The notes below the pieces were generated by a model. The model saw only the letters and a program-made list of their open reading frames with translations. It did no database searches and was not told the origin of the DNA. From Dongia_B soli (GTDB lineage: Bacteria; Pseudomonadota; Alphaproteobacteria; Dongiales; Dongiaceae), in NCBI RefSeq assembly GCF_034044715.1, contig NZ_JAXCLW010000004.1, positions 1-64,000 on the forward strand: a stretch of DNA of 64,000 bases, written 5' to 3'. Positions 16,468 through 26,027 of this stretch are shown here, one piece after another; the first letter of the stretch is position 1, and each line of letters begins with the position of its first letter. The translations under genes and the position numbers were made by a program.

Positions 16468-17349
16468 TCAGTTCAGCAGTCCCGCCGCTTTCAGCGCCGC
16501 CTGCACCTTGGCTTTGGAAGCCTCGGCGATTTCTACCATCGGCAGACGTAAATCGCCAGATGCAAGGCCGAGCAATTGCGCGGCATATTTCACCGGTCCC
16601 GGGCTGGTTTCACAGAACATCGCCTCATGCAACGGTGTCAGCCGCTCATTTATCTTCATCGCCGTCGCCAGATCGCCCTTGCGCCAGGCGGTCTGCAATT
16701 CCGCGGTCAAAGACGGTGCCACATTGGAGGTGACGGAAATACAGCCGTGACCACCCTGGATCAGGAAAGGCAATGCCGTCGCATCTTCGCCGGACAACTG
16801 GCAGAAATCGCGCCCCGATGAAAGTGCCTGCAATGCCGGCCGTGCCAGATCCGCTGTGGCATCCTTAACACCGACGATTCGCGGCAGCTTCGACAGCCGG
16901 GTCATGGTTTCGATCGACATATTGGCGACGGTGCGCCCCGGCACGTTGTAAACAATGATCGGGATATCGGTCGCGTCATGTACCGCCTTGAAGTGCTGGT
17001 ACTGCCCCTCCTGAGTCGGCTTGTTGTAATAGGGGACGATGACAAGGGCCGCATCGGCGCCGGCTTTCTGGGCATGGCGGGTCAAGTCGATCGCTTCATC
17101 GGTGGAGTTCGATCCGGTCCCGGCAATCACCGGCACGCGCTTCGACACCGCCTCGATGCACAATTCCACCACGCGCTTATGCTCATCATGGGTCAGAGTC
17201 GGCGATTCACCGGTCGTGCCTACCGGCACCACCCCATCGATCCCAGATTTGATTTGCCAATCGACGAATTTCTGAAAACCGGCCTCATCCACGGATCCGT
17301 TGCGGAATGGCGTGATAAGCGCCGTAAGTGATCCCTTGAACATGACCAT
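16468..17349 (-). CDS. dapA: 4-hydroxy-tetrahydrodipicolinate synthase
   Basis: A 293-residue TIM-barrel aldolase that condenses pyruvate with aspartate semialdehyde in lysine and diaminopimelate synthesis. GTTGESPTLTHDEH near residue 44, the Tyr-bearing VIVPYYNKPTQEG near 105-117, VYNVPGRT near 134 and the Schiff-base Lys in VGVKDAT near 160 are all present. GGACG lies about 6 bases before the ATG at 17349; a second ATG two codons in is possible. Upstream of smpB. Confidence 0.96.
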   Translation of the reverse strand: MVMFKGSLTALITPFRNGSVDEAGFQKFVDWQIKSGIDGVVPVGTTGESPTLTHDEHKRVVELCIEAVSKRVPVIAGTGSNSTDEAIDLTRHAQKAGADAALVIVPYYNKPTQEGQYQHFKAVHDATDIPIIVYNVPGRTVANMSIETMTRLSKLPRIVGVKDATADLARPALQALSSGRDFCQLSGEDATALPFLIQGGHGCISVTSNVAPSLTAELQTAWRKGDLATAMKINERLTPLHEAMFCETSPGPVKYAAQLLGLASGDLRLPMVEIAEASKAKVQAALKAAGLLN

Positions 17350-17440
17350 CTGAATCGTCCTTGTTGCGGCAGATTGCCCTTGATGCGGTGCGGGAACATA
17401 ACTGCAGGCGCCCCGTCGAGCAAGCGAAACGATGGGCTTT

Positions 17441-17464
17441 AACCGGCGATTCGCCGGTTTTTTT
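17441..17464 (+). terminator. Orphan intrinsic terminator pointing rightward
   Basis: AACCGGCGA followed by TTCGCCGGTT and a run of seven or more T on the plus strand is a textbook intrinsic terminator. The nearest plus-strand gene to its left ends at 15931, beyond the minus-strand smpB and dapA. It therefore ends either an unannotated RNA starting in 17350-17440 or antisense transcription, or it insulates slt, which starts 138 bases downstream. Confidence 0.7.
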
Positions 17465-17601
17465 GTTGCGCGCCGCGAGAGAGAGGCGGTGCGAGATCAC
17501 ACGCGTTACGGTCGTTTCCATTTCGCAATTTCTCTGCAACGGGACGTTGTCGTCCCCGGCTAAGCCATTTAGAATGCAGCCGAAATCACGAGAGGTTTAC
17601 T

Positions 17602-19641
17602 GTGCGACGGGTCTTAGCACTTTGTCTGGTTGTCCTGGCTGGTCTGCCGGCGGGTATCGTTTTTACCAGTATTCATCCCCACTCCGCTTTCGCACAGTCC
17701 ACGACACCGGTTACGGCGCCGCAGACAACCTCCGCGCCCGCCACGCTCAGTGCGAAAGACAAGGCCATTTACCGCCAGGCCTTTGCCGCCATCGATAACG
17801 ATCGATGGAAGGAAGCGCGACGATTGGCAGACAGCGCCCAGAATCCGCTTCCCGCCAAAATCATTCAGTGGCTCGACCTGATCCGGCCGGGACCGGGACG
17901 GGACTTCGCTGAAATGACGGCTTTTCTCAGCGCCAATCCCGAATGGCCCTTGCGCGAAACGCTGTTTTCCCAGGCTGAACGCTCGATGCCAGCCGATCTG
18001 CCGCCGCAACAGACGATTGCCTGGTTTGGCAGCCGGGACCCGAACACTGTTGCCGGTACGATCAAGCTGGCGGGTGCCTTGCTGTCCCTCAAACAGACGG
18101 ACCGCGCGACAAGTCTGGTGCGTGACGGCTGGATTGATCTCGATTTCTCCAAGGATGATGAAACCGCGTTCCTCCAGCGTTTCGGCCAGTTGCTGTCGGT
18201 ACGCGAGCATGAAGCGCGCCTGGACCGGTTGATCTGGGATGATGCGCGCGACCAGATAGGTCGCATGTTGAGCCGCGTGGATGCGGGACATAAAGCGCTG
18301 GCTCTCGCGAGGCTGGCGCTATTGGATCAAGCGCCGAATGCGTCGAGCCTGCTTGCGCAGGTGCCGCAATCGCTGCGCAAGGATGCCGGACTGATTTACG
18401 CGCAAGCTCGCTGGCTGCGCCTGAAGGGGGATGTCGAAAAGGCCGCCGCCCTCCTCGATCCGGCGCCCAAACATGTTCTGCGGCCGGCGAAGATGTGGAT
18501 GGAGTACAAGCGTGGTGCCCGCACCTCGCTCGACAAAGGCGATATCTCAGTCGCCTATCGGCTGGCGGCGTCGCATGGTGCCACCTCGGGTGAAGCTTTC
18601 GTCGAAGGTGAATGGCTGGCCGGGTGGATTTCCCTGCGCTTCCTCGACGACCCGGCGACCGCCACAAAACACTTCACTGGCCTTTATGCCGGCGCGAAGT
18701 CCGCGATCAGCCAGGCCAGCGCAGCTTATTGGGCTGGCCGCGCTGCCGAGCAATCCGGCAACAAGGTGAAGGCGCAGAAATGGTATCGAACCGCGGCGAA
18801 GAGCGCGACGACATTCTATGGACTGCTGGCGGCCTATCGCTTGCATGACAAGCAGATCATGCGCCTTCACAACACGCAAAAACCCGATGGCGCGGCCAAA
18901 TCTGCTTTCGATCGCCGGGAGCTGACTAAGGCAGTTCGCCTGCTCAGCCTTCTTGGCGAGGAGGATCGGACCCGTCCGTTCATCCTGAAGCTGCGTGAAA
19001 TGGCAACCAAGCCCAGCGATTACTACCTGACCGCGCAGCTTGCCACCGAAGTCAACCGCGATGACCTTGCTGTTTCCGTCGCCAAGCAAGCGCGAACGGC
19101 CGGCGTCGAAATGGTGCAATATCTCTATCCCATGCCGGTGGTACCGAAGGGATCGAATCCCGAACCGGCGCTGGTTCTTGCGATCATTCGGCAGGAAAGC
19201 GCCTTTCTCGATTCCGCTGTCAGCCCTGCGGGCGCCATGGGGTTGATGCAGTTGATGCCGTCGACGGCCAAAGGCATGGCCAAGGAACTCGGCGTCAAGA
19301 AGCATGCCGACAAGATGCTGACCAACGATCCGCAATATAACATCAAGCTCGGCAGCGCCTATCTGTCGAAGTTGATCGATCGTTTCAATGGCTCCTATAT
19401 TCTGGCAGCAGCCGGCTATAATGCCGGTCCGAGCCGGGCCAGGGATTGGACCTATACTTATGGGGATCCGCGTGAGCCGGGGACCGATGTAATAGACTGG
19501 ATCGAAAGCATTCCGTTTGATGAAACCCGCAACTACGTGCAGCGGGTTATGGAAAATCTGGAAATTTACCGCGCCCGGCTTAACAAGGGCGTTATCAAGT
19601 TGACGCTTGAGGAAGATCTCCGTCGACGCAATCCGCAATAG
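17602..19641 (+). CDS. slt: Soluble lytic murein transglycosylase (Slt70-like)
   Basis: A 679-residue periplasmic enzyme that cleaves the glycan strands of peptidoglycan. A signal peptide covers about residues 1-32 (ending SAFAQS). A long alpha-superhelical region follows, then the C-terminal SLT domain with catalytic Glu in AIIRQESAFLDSAVSPAGA near 535, GLMQLMPSTAKGMAKELG after it, and AAGYNAGPSRARDW near 605. The start is GTG at 17602 with AGAGG upstream. It is 11 bases from the downstream ammonia-lyase gene. Confidence 0.93.
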   Translation: MRRVLALCLVVLAGLPAGIVFTSIHPHSAFAQSTTPVTAPQTTSAPATLSAKDKAIYRQAFAAIDNDRWKEARRLADSAQNPLPAKIIQWLDLIRPGPGRDFAEMTAFLSANPEWPLRETLFSQAERSMPADLPPQQTIAWFGSRDPNTVAGTIKLAGALLSLKQTDRATSLVRDGWIDLDFSKDDETAFLQRFGQLLSVREHEARLDRLIWDDARDQIGRMLSRVDAGHKALALARLALLDQAPNASSLLAQVPQSLRKDAGLIYAQARWLRLKGDVEKAAALLDPAPKHVLRPAKMWMEYKRGARTSLDKGDISVAYRLAASHGATSGEAFVEGEWLAGWISLRFLDDPATATKHFTGLYAGAKSAISQASAAYWAGRAAEQSGNKVKAQKWYRTAAKSATTFYGLLAAYRLHDKQIMRLHNTQKPDGAAKSAFDRRELTKAVRLLSLLGEEDRTRPFILKLREMATKPSDYYLTAQLATEVNRDDLAVSVAKQARTAGVEMVQYLYPMPVVPKGSNPEPALVLAIIRQESAFLDSAVSPAGAMGLMQLMPSTAKGMAKELGVKKHADKMLTNDPQYNIKLGSAYLSKLIDRFNGSYILAAAGYNAGPSRARDWTYTYGDPREPGTDVIDWIESIPFDETRNYVQRVMENLEIYRARLNKGVIKLTLEEDLRRRNPQ

Positions 19642-19652
19642 CCGGTGGGACC

Positions 19653-20657
19653 ATGCAAAAGACCTCCTCCCTTGCCATCGATATCAGCCATATCGAGACC
19701 GCGGCGCAACGCCTCCTCGGCCAGGCCGTCAGGACGCCTTTGCTGCGTAGCCCCGATCTCGAAAAAGCTACGGGCGCGACTGCTGCTTTCATCAAGCCGG
19801 AAGTGTTGCAACGCACCGGGTCATTCAAGTTCAGAGGGGCTTTCAACAAGCTCGCCGCAGCCAAATCCGCCAACCCATCGCTCCGGCAGGTTGTCGCCTA
19901 TTCTTCCGGCAATCATGCACAAGGCGTCGCTGCGGCGGCCGGCCTGCTTGGGCTCTCCGCAACCATCGTGATGCCGCAGGATGCGCCGCAAGCAAAGATC
20001 CGGAACACGAAACAACTCGGCGCCGAAGTCGTGCTTTACGATCGCTGGCATCAATCTCGCGAGGAGATCGCGGCCGATATAGCGGCTAAAACACAAGCGC
20101 TTATCGTGCCGCCTTACGACGATCCGGATATCATCGCCGGTCAGGGGACGGTCGGTCTGGAAATCGTGCAAGACCTGCAAAAGATGGGACTTGGCGCCAA
20201 TATTGTGATTGCACCCTGCAGCGGCGGCGGTCTGATCGCCGGCATCGCCACCGCCATTCGCCACCACTTTGCCCAGGCCGAAATCTATGCCGCCGAGCCG
20301 GAAGGCTATGATGACTTGGCCCGGTCGCTGGCCGCCGGCACGCAGGTTGCCAATGAAGGAACGACCCCGTCGATCTGCGACGCGCTCATGGCGAAGCAGC
20401 CGGGACGACTGACATTTCCCATTCATCAGGCGTTGTTGGCAGGCTCTCTTGCGGTGCCCGATGAAGCCGCCTTGTCAGCCATGGCTTTCGCCTTCGACCG
20501 CCTGAAACTTGTCGTGGAACCTGGCGGCGCAGTTGCCCTGGCTGCGGCCCTTGGTCAAAAACTGGACTTCAGCGGCAAGACGGTCGTGGTCGTATGTTCA
20601 GGCGGCAATGTCGATGCTGTCATGATGACAAGAGCTTTGTCCCGGCCATCTGCCTGA
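19653..20657 (+). CDS. PLP-dependent threonine/serine ammonia-lyase family enzyme
   Basis: A 334-residue fold-type II PLP enzyme. The PLP Lys is in TGSFKFRGAFNKL near residues 54-66, with YSSGNHAQGVAAAAGLLG near 84, the phosphate-binding PCSGGGLIAGIATA near 188 and CSGGNVDA near 316. There is no C-terminal ACT-like regulatory domain, so it resembles catabolic threonine dehydratase, serine racemase or hydroxyaspartate ammonia-lyase rather than biosynthetic IlvA. The substrate cannot be settled by reading. GGTGGGACC precedes the ATG. Confidence 0.85.
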   Translation: MQKTSSLAIDISHIETAAQRLLGQAVRTPLLRSPDLEKATGATAAFIKPEVLQRTGSFKFRGAFNKLAAAKSANPSLRQVVAYSSGNHAQGVAAAAGLLGLSATIVMPQDAPQAKIRNTKQLGAEVVLYDRWHQSREEIAADIAAKTQALIVPPYDDPDIIAGQGTVGLEIVQDLQKMGLGANIVIAPCSGGGLIAGIATAIRHHFAQAEIYAAEPEGYDDLARSLAAGTQVANEGTTPSICDALMAKQPGRLTFPIHQALLAGSLAVPDEAALSAMAFAFDRLKLVVEPGGAVALAAALGQKLDFSGKTVVVVCSGGNVDAVMMTRALSRPSA

Positions 20658-20678
20658 GGACGGCGCGACGCAACAAAG

Positions 20679-21170
20679 TCAGCTTGCGGCTCGCTGTTGC
20701 TCGGTTTGCTTGGCAGCCTGCTTCGCGGGCTGGTGGCCTGCCGCAGTGGCCGGTTGTTTGGCGGTGTCTGGTTCTGCCGTCCCCGGCACCTTGGACTTGG
20801 TATCGAGCCGCTTGCAGGCCCCTTCAAGGAAGGCGCCCTGTGCGATCGCCAGTGAATGATGCAAGACATCCCCCGTCACATGCGCGGTCTTTTCCAAGAC
20901 CACGTTATCGGCCTTGATCTGGCCGATCAGCTTGCCGCAGACCCGAACATGCTCCGACTGAATGCTTCCCGTTACGACAGCTCCTTCGCCGATCACAACA
21001 CTGCCGCTGCGGATATCTCCCTCGACCTGGCCGTCGATCTGGATATCCCCCTGGCAAATCAGATCGCCGGAGATACGCAGATCCGCGCTGATGATCGAGA
21101 GCATGCCGGCCTTGGCGGTCTGGCGGCTATTATCCGCGTTGGTCTTATCCTTGTTAGCCTTTGAAAACAT
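20679..21170 (-). CDS. Bactofilin
   Basis: A 163-residue cytoskeletal polymer protein. About residues 22-120 are the right-handed beta-helix, seen as short repeats rich in Gly, Ile and Val (SADLRISGDLICQGDIQIDG, VEGDIRSGSVVIGEGAVVTG). The ends are unstructured: a charged N-terminus and an Ala/Gln/Lys-rich tail. Its first codons overlap the 3' end of the M23 peptidase gene by 17 bases on the same strand, a pairing well known for bactofilins that position peptidoglycan hydrolases. Confidence 0.93.
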   Translation of the reverse strand: MFSKANKDKTNADNSRQTAKAGMLSIISADLRISGDLICQGDIQIDGQVEGDIRSGSVVIGEGAVVTGSIQSEHVRVCGKLIGQIKADNVVLEKTAHVTGDVLHHSLAIAQGAFLEGACKRLDTKSKVPGTAEPDTAKQPATAAGHQPAKQAAKQTEQQRAAS

Positions 21171-22596
21171 AGCGACCTGCTTTCAGGAAGCCCATCGGAT
21201 CGATAGGTCTCTCGTTGTAACGAACTTCGTAATGCACATGCGGTCCGGAGCTTCGTCCGGTGTTGCCGAGACGTCCCACGACATCGCGATAATCGACGGT
21301 CTGGTCTTTCTTCACCTGGATGGAATCGAGATGCGCATAAAGGGTGTGGATGCCAAAGCCATGGTCAATTTCCACCAATTGGCCATAGCCGCTCTGCCTG
21401 CCGGCGTAAACCACCCTGCCCGGTGCTGTCGCGAGGACGTCAGAGCGTAATGTTCCAACCATGTCGACGCCTTCGTGAATCGCCTTTTCGCCATTGAACG
21501 GATCCACCCGGGCGCCGAAGGTGCTAGAAATATAGTAATGATCGACCGGCGCGGTGAGCGGCAAGGAATGCAACACGACTTGCAATTTTTCCCAGCGGCC
21601 GACCTCGTCATCCAGCGAGGCAACGCTTTCCATCAGCTTTTGCTCACTTTTTCCGGACGCGCTCGCCGGCGCCGGAATGAAGGGCCCGCCTTGCCCTTCC
21701 GCTTTGCCGTCGGTTGCCAGCAATAACTTATCGACCTTCAAGCCGGTCATTTCGATTGTCTTTTCCATCTCGGCCATATTTGAGCGTGCCCGTTCGGCCA
21801 GATTGGAAACAAAATCCGCCTGCTGTTCCTGCAGGGATGCGAGGCGTTCTTCAAGGCCGGAAATCGATCTCGACATATCCGCCCGGGTTGTCTGCAGCGT
21901 ATTGCGTTGCGCGATCATCGTCGCGAGTGCCCGCTCGTTCTGCTGCACCTGAACTGCCAAGTCTTTCTTTTCGGCATCGGTGCTTTGCACATCTGCCTGC
22001 AAACCGGTGACCTGGTCATTCAGGGTGGCGAGCTTCACCAAGGCGGCCTGATGCTGCTGCCGCTCGGCGCTCAGCAGTTGATTGAGCATGCGGACTTTCT
22101 CGGCAAGCTGCCTCGCCTCCATCGTCTGGGCCGCGAGCTGGCGGGTCAAATCCGCCTCGCTGCTCGTCGCCAGACGATCCTCTGAACTGGCCTGCTGCGG
22201 TTTCTTTTGATCTGGCGCAGCTTCCGAACTCCACAAATCGACCACCGCCTCCGGCATGGAGCGCAAGGTGGCAAACATCATGGGTTCAACAGGAGGGCCA
22301 TCGCGATGGGGTTCGGCCGCGAAGCTGCCAATGACGGGCAGAAGATCGCTGTAAGGGGACACCGTATCGAGGCCGACCCATTCGCGGGCATGAAAAGATG
22401 GCTGCGGCGCGGCCGGAATAGCAGCTGTGACAATGGCGATGAGCGCTGCCCCGGTGAGCAAGGCGGACAGAAGGAGCTGCCGCCGCGTCGAAAGGTGCAG
22501 ATATGATACGCGGCCGTTGGTTCGAATGAGGATATCGCGCGGCATAAAGCGCTCTTCCAGGCGCTCCTGAATTCGCTGCATAGCCGTCTTGATCAC
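21154..22596 (-). CDS. M23-family peptidoglycan endopeptidase with coiled coil
   Basis: A 480-residue membrane-anchored zinc peptidase. A cytosolic N-terminus of about 40 residues precedes one membrane helix (about residues 42-62). A long coiled coil (about 165-290, TRQLAAQTMEARQLAEKVRM and after) extends into the periplasm, and the C-terminal LytM domain has the zinc ligands in FGARVDPFNGEKAIHEGVDM near 370 and the HxH motif GPHVHYEVR near 450. Catalytic residues look complete, so it should be active rather than an EnvC-type activator. Upstream of bactofilin. Confidence 0.9.
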   Translation of the reverse strand: MIKTAMQRIQERLEERFMPRDILIRTNGRVSYLHLSTRRQLLLSALLTGAALIAIVTAAIPAAPQPSFHAREWVGLDTVSPYSDLLPVIGSFAAEPHRDGPPVEPMMFATLRSMPEAVVDLWSSEAAPDQKKPQQASSEDRLATSSEADLTRQLAAQTMEARQLAEKVRMLNQLLSAERQQHQAALVKLATLNDQVTGLQADVQSTDAEKKDLAVQVQQNERALATMIAQRNTLQTTRADMSRSISGLEERLASLQEQQADFVSNLAERARSNMAEMEKTIEMTGLKVDKLLLATDGKAEGQGGPFIPAPASASGKSEQKLMESVASLDDEVGRWEKLQVVLHSLPLTAPVDHYYISSTFGARVDPFNGEKAIHEGVDMVGTLRSDVLATAPGRVVYAGRQSGYGQLVEIDHGFGIHTLYAHLDSIQVKKDQTVDYRDVVGRLGNTGRSSGPHVHYEVRYNERPIDPMGFLKAGRYVFKG

Positions 22597-22968
22597 GTCA
22601 TGTCCCCAGTGTCGAAACGCCCCGCAATCACCTACCAGCGATCACGAACCTGCAGTCAGTTTGAGGCGGTAGGCCTATGCACGCCGTTTCAAGCCGGCAG
22701 CTTCGACATCTATCCCCCGGACAGGAAATCCTGGCCAACCCTGATCCATTGTTCCTTTGCGGATATCATGCCATTACCCCCAGATATCCGGGAACGTCTC
22801 TCCATTTATCGAGCAGGAACCTTAGGAAGCGCTTAACGGCCAAGCAAGCGGAAACCACTGCTGACATTGCGGCATCGTCTAAAAATCATAAGAAATTAAA
22901 TTAAGTTACTTATCCGCGGCCTATCGCCGACACAGTTTACGAGATGTTATTTAGCGAGAGCTGCAAGA
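22597..22968. other. Intergenic spacer, no supported gene
   Basis: A 372-base spacer between the cysNC stop and the M23 gene start, both on the minus strand. Short open frames here have no recognisable content. The part next to cysNC is AT-rich (AATTAAATTAAGTTACTTA). No clear intrinsic terminator was seen after cysNC. Confidence 0.6.
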
Positions 22969-24834
22969 TCAGGATCGGAATGTGCGTTCCACATAGGCGA
23001 TCACCTGCTGTACGCAAGCTTCCACCGACCACTTCTGCGTATCGACAACCAGTTCCGGATCGTCGGGCAATTCATAGGGCGCGGAGATACCGGTGAAATT
23101 ACCAATCTCACCCTGGCGCGCCCGCCGATAAAGACCTTTCGGATCACGCAGCTCGCAGGCCGCCAGATCGGCTTTGATATAAACCTCGTGGAACGTGCCA
23201 TGGGCGGCATTTCTTGCCCGCTGCCGATCGGAACGGTAGGGCGAGATGAAGGCGGTAATTACGACCATGCCGGCATCTGCGAAAAGCGCCGCGACCTCGC
23301 CGATACGCCGGATGTTTTCCGCCCGGTCTTCCGGCGAGAAGCCCAGATTGGCATTAAGGCCGCGGCGGACATTGTCGCCATCCAGCACATAGACCTGGAA
23401 CCCGCGACGGAACAATTCACGCTCCACCGCCATGGCGATGGTCGACTTTCCTGCGCCTGAGAGACCAGTGAACCAGAGCACACCGCCACGATGGCCGTTG
23501 CGCTGTGCACGATTCGCATGGGTGACCGTATGTTCCACCTCGGTCAGATTGCTTGACCGTATCGTCACCACTTGGCGCTGATTGGGATAGCCATCCATGC
23601 TGATGGTACCGCCGGCAACAAGATTGACGCCGTCCGTCAAAACGAAACGACCGGTCTTCGGATTATCCTCCAAGCGATCGAGCGCCAGCATCGCCTGCGA
23701 CCGCAGGACGACATCGGCGATGCCATGATGCGGCACCGCATCGCTCGGCGCATTGGTCAACTGCTCGACATCGTAAAGCGCCTTGATCTCCTGTACCGTC
23801 ACCGGCACTTCCCGCGTCTGCAAGCGCAAGCGGTAACTGGCACCCGGCCGCAGCGGCTCATTCGGCAACCAGAACAAACGGCCTTGGAAGACATTAGTTT
23901 CGATCGGCGGCGTCTCCTCGTGGCTTGCCAGATCGCCGCGCTCGATGAACAACTGCTCGTCCAGCGTAATGCCGACCGACTCACCGGCTTCGGCAACGGC
24001 TTTCGCTGGCGCAGACCAGGCTTCGATCGAAGCCACGCGTGCCGTCTTATTGCTGGGGGAGAACAGCAAGCGATCGCCAACCCTCAGCCGGCCGCTCAGC
24101 ACGCGCCCGGCGAGAATGCGACGCTCGTCGAACTTATAGACATCCTGGACGGGGAAGCGCAGCGGCAGCGACGTCAGATCGGTGGCGCTGACGAAACCGT
24201 CTAGAGCCTCGACCAAGGTCTTTCCACGATACCACGTCATACGATCCGATGGCTTGACGATATTGTCGCCATCGCGGGCAACCACTGGGATGATATGTGC
24301 CGCTTGCATGCCGATATCGGCAAGATATTGCCGGTAGGTCGTTTCAATCTCAGCAAAGCGATCGGCGGCGAAATCGGCCAGATCCATCTTGTTGACAACG
24401 ACGACGATCTGCCGGACGCCGAGCAATTGCAGCAGGTAAGCATGGGTGCGCGACTGCTGTTGCACACCCTGCCCCGCATCGATCAGCATGACGGCGGCAT
24501 CGGCATTGGCCGCGCCGGTGATCATATTTTTGAGAAACTCGCGGTGTCCAGGCGCATCGATGATGGTGTAATCGCGCCGCGCCGATTTAAACCAGATCTG
24601 CGAGGTGTCGATGGTAATGCCCTGGTCGCGCTCCGATTGAAAAGCATCCATGAGGAATGCCCATTCGAACCGCATGCCCCGCCGCTCGCACATCGCCTGG
24701 ATCGCTTCGAGCTTACCCTCCGGCAGTGAACCAGTGTCGTGAAAGAGCCGGCCGACCAGCGTCGATTTTCCGTGATCGACATGGCCGACGATGACGATGC
24801 GAAGCAGGTCGCGCAGAGACATTTCGTCCGACAT
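22969..24834 (-). CDS. cysNC: Fused sulfate adenylyltransferase large subunit and adenylylsulfate kinase
   Basis: A 621-residue fusion. Residues about 1-430 are CysN, a GTPase with G1 VGHVDHGKSTLVGRL near 15-29, DAPGHREFLKNM near 93 and NKMDLADF near 148. Residues about 440-621 are CysC with the P-loop FTGLSGAGKSTIAMAV near 448 and DGDNVRRGLNANLGFS near 475. Together with CysD it forms APS and then PAPS for sulfate assimilation or sulfation. It starts on the cysD stop codon (TAATG, 1-base overlap). Confidence 0.96.
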   Translation of the reverse strand: MSDEMSLRDLLRIVIVGHVDHGKSTLVGRLFHDTGSLPEGKLEAIQAMCERRGMRFEWAFLMDAFQSERDQGITIDTSQIWFKSARRDYTIIDAPGHREFLKNMITGAANADAAVMLIDAGQGVQQQSRTHAYLLQLLGVRQIVVVVNKMDLADFAADRFAEIETTYRQYLADIGMQAAHIIPVVARDGDNIVKPSDRMTWYRGKTLVEALDGFVSATDLTSLPLRFPVQDVYKFDERRILAGRVLSGRLRVGDRLLFSPSNKTARVASIEAWSAPAKAVAEAGESVGITLDEQLFIERGDLASHEETPPIETNVFQGRLFWLPNEPLRPGASYRLRLQTREVPVTVQEIKALYDVEQLTNAPSDAVPHHGIADVVLRSQAMLALDRLEDNPKTGRFVLTDGVNLVAGGTISMDGYPNQRQVVTIRSSNLTEVEHTVTHANRAQRNGHRGGVLWFTGLSGAGKSTIAMAVERELFRRGFQVYVLDGDNVRRGLNANLGFSPEDRAENIRRIGEVAALFADAGMVVITAFISPYRSDRQRARNAAHGTFHEVYIKADLAACELRDPKGLYRRARQGEIGNFTGISAPYELPDDPELVVDTQKWSVEACVQQVIAYVERTFRS

Positions 24835-25628
24835 TACATATATCCCGCGGCACGCAGCCGTTCGAAAGCATCTTCCGTTTCACGATCCATCGCCCGACCT
24901 GCCCGCTCCGGCGTTTTAGTCCCCTCCAGCTCGGCGATGATCTCATCGATCGTTGCCGCCGTGCTTGCGACCGGCGAGGTGATGTCCTGGTCGCCCAGCG
25001 AGCGATACCGCTTTCCGTCCTTGGCGAAATAGAGGTCCACGATCGGGATCTGCTCGCGCCGGATGTAGCGCCAGATATCGATTTCGGTCCAGTGCAGCAA
25101 GGGATGCACCCGCAGATGCGTGCCGGCCGGCAGATTGGTGTTGAAATAGTCCCAAAATTCGGGCGGCTGCTGGCGGAAATCCCAACTGCCTTCGCTCCCC
25201 CGCGGGCTGAAGACACGCTCCTTCGCCCGCACGCTCTCTTCATCCCGGCGAATGCCGGCGATGATGCCATTGAAGCCGTATTTCGCGATCGCGTTCTTCA
25301 GCCCCAGCGTCTTGCGAGCAGCCGACCGGGCGGCCGGCGGCAGACTGGCATCGGTCTCTTCGACCGGCGGGCAATCGTCGGTGATCAGGTTGAGATGCCA
25401 ATCATGCGCATATTGGGCGCGGAAGGCATACATCTCGGGGAATTTCTTGCCGGTATCGATATGCATGACCGGAAAGGGCACATGACCGAAGAAAGCCTTT
25501 TTGGCCAGCCACACCATGACATTACTGTCCTTGCCGAGCGACCAGAGCATGGCTAATCGATCGATCTGGTTGAAGGCTTCGCGCAAGATATAGACGCTTT
25601 GGGACTCGAGCCGGTCGAGATGGTCCAT
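24834..25628 (-). CDS. cysD: Sulfate adenylyltransferase small subunit
   Basis: A 264-residue PP-loop adenylyltransferase that makes APS from ATP and sulfate with CysN. The PP-loop is LWSLGKDSNVMVWLAKKAF near residues 29-47, followed by PVMHIDTGKKFPEMYAFR near 54 and IAGIRRDEESVRAKERVFS near 121. It is shorter than the roughly 300-residue E. coli protein but complete. The ribosome-binding site at 25628 is weak. First gene of a cysD-cysNC operon. Confidence 0.95.
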   Translation of the reverse strand: MDHLDRLESQSVYILREAFNQIDRLAMLWSLGKDSNVMVWLAKKAFFGHVPFPVMHIDTGKKFPEMYAFRAQYAHDWHLNLITDDCPPVEETDASLPPAARSAARKTLGLKNAIAKYGFNGIIAGIRRDEESVRAKERVFSPRGSEGSWDFRQQPPEFWDYFNTNLPAGTHLRVHPLLHWTEIDIWRYIRREQIPIVDLYFAKDGKRYRSLGDQDITSPVASTAATIDEIIAELEGTKTPERAGRAMDRETEDAFERLRAAGYM

Positions 25629-25701
25629 CCGTTGATACCGCTATATACCGAGGGACTTCTGCTCTATCGCAGTTTTTACATGCAGGCAATGTTATACCTC
25701 G

Positions 25702-25727
25702 TGACATTTACGCAGATCCGAATGTCA
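25702..25727. promoter_or_regulatory. Inverted repeat upstream of cysD
   Basis: TGACATT-N12-AATGTCA, a perfect 7-bp inverted repeat, lies 74 to 99 bases upstream of the cysD start. It could be a regulator site for the sulfate genes; no specific regulator can be named. Confidence 0.4.
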
Positions 25728-26027
25728 GGAAAGGGCACTAAAGACACCTCCTCAATTCCATTGTCGTTGGCCGGCCTCCCGGCGTAATGCATTCGTAAAG
25801 CGGATTTCCCTCAGTCCAGGCCCTACGTCCACCCATTGCAGATAGGGTGGTGGCTCCTTAGCTACGGAATAAGCGACGGCAATTTAGGCAAAAGCGTTTC
25901 GCGAAGTTAACGGCCGCACATTTGTTCCTATTATGCTCCATATCTCCATCGCGTCGACGCAGAGTGCCCTCGAACTTTCCCAAGCAGTTGCAATGGTTTA
26001 TTCGGCGGAACAACAATATTAACCGAT
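25728..26027. other. Intergenic spacer between divergent cysD and S24 regulator genes
   Basis: No open frame with recognisable content. The region carries divergent promoter DNA and becomes AT-rich towards the regulator gene. I see no tRNA, riboswitch or repeat of known type. Confidence 0.5.

Noticed and set aside
18547..19638. 363-codon minus-strand frame opposite slt
   Set aside because: slt has a signal peptide and a catalytic domain on the other strand; the antisense frame has nothing recognisable.
22600..22836. 78-codon plus-strand frame in the spacer upstream of the M23 gene
   Set aside because: No ribosome-binding site, no homology, and it lies in what must be promoter DNA for the M23 gene.
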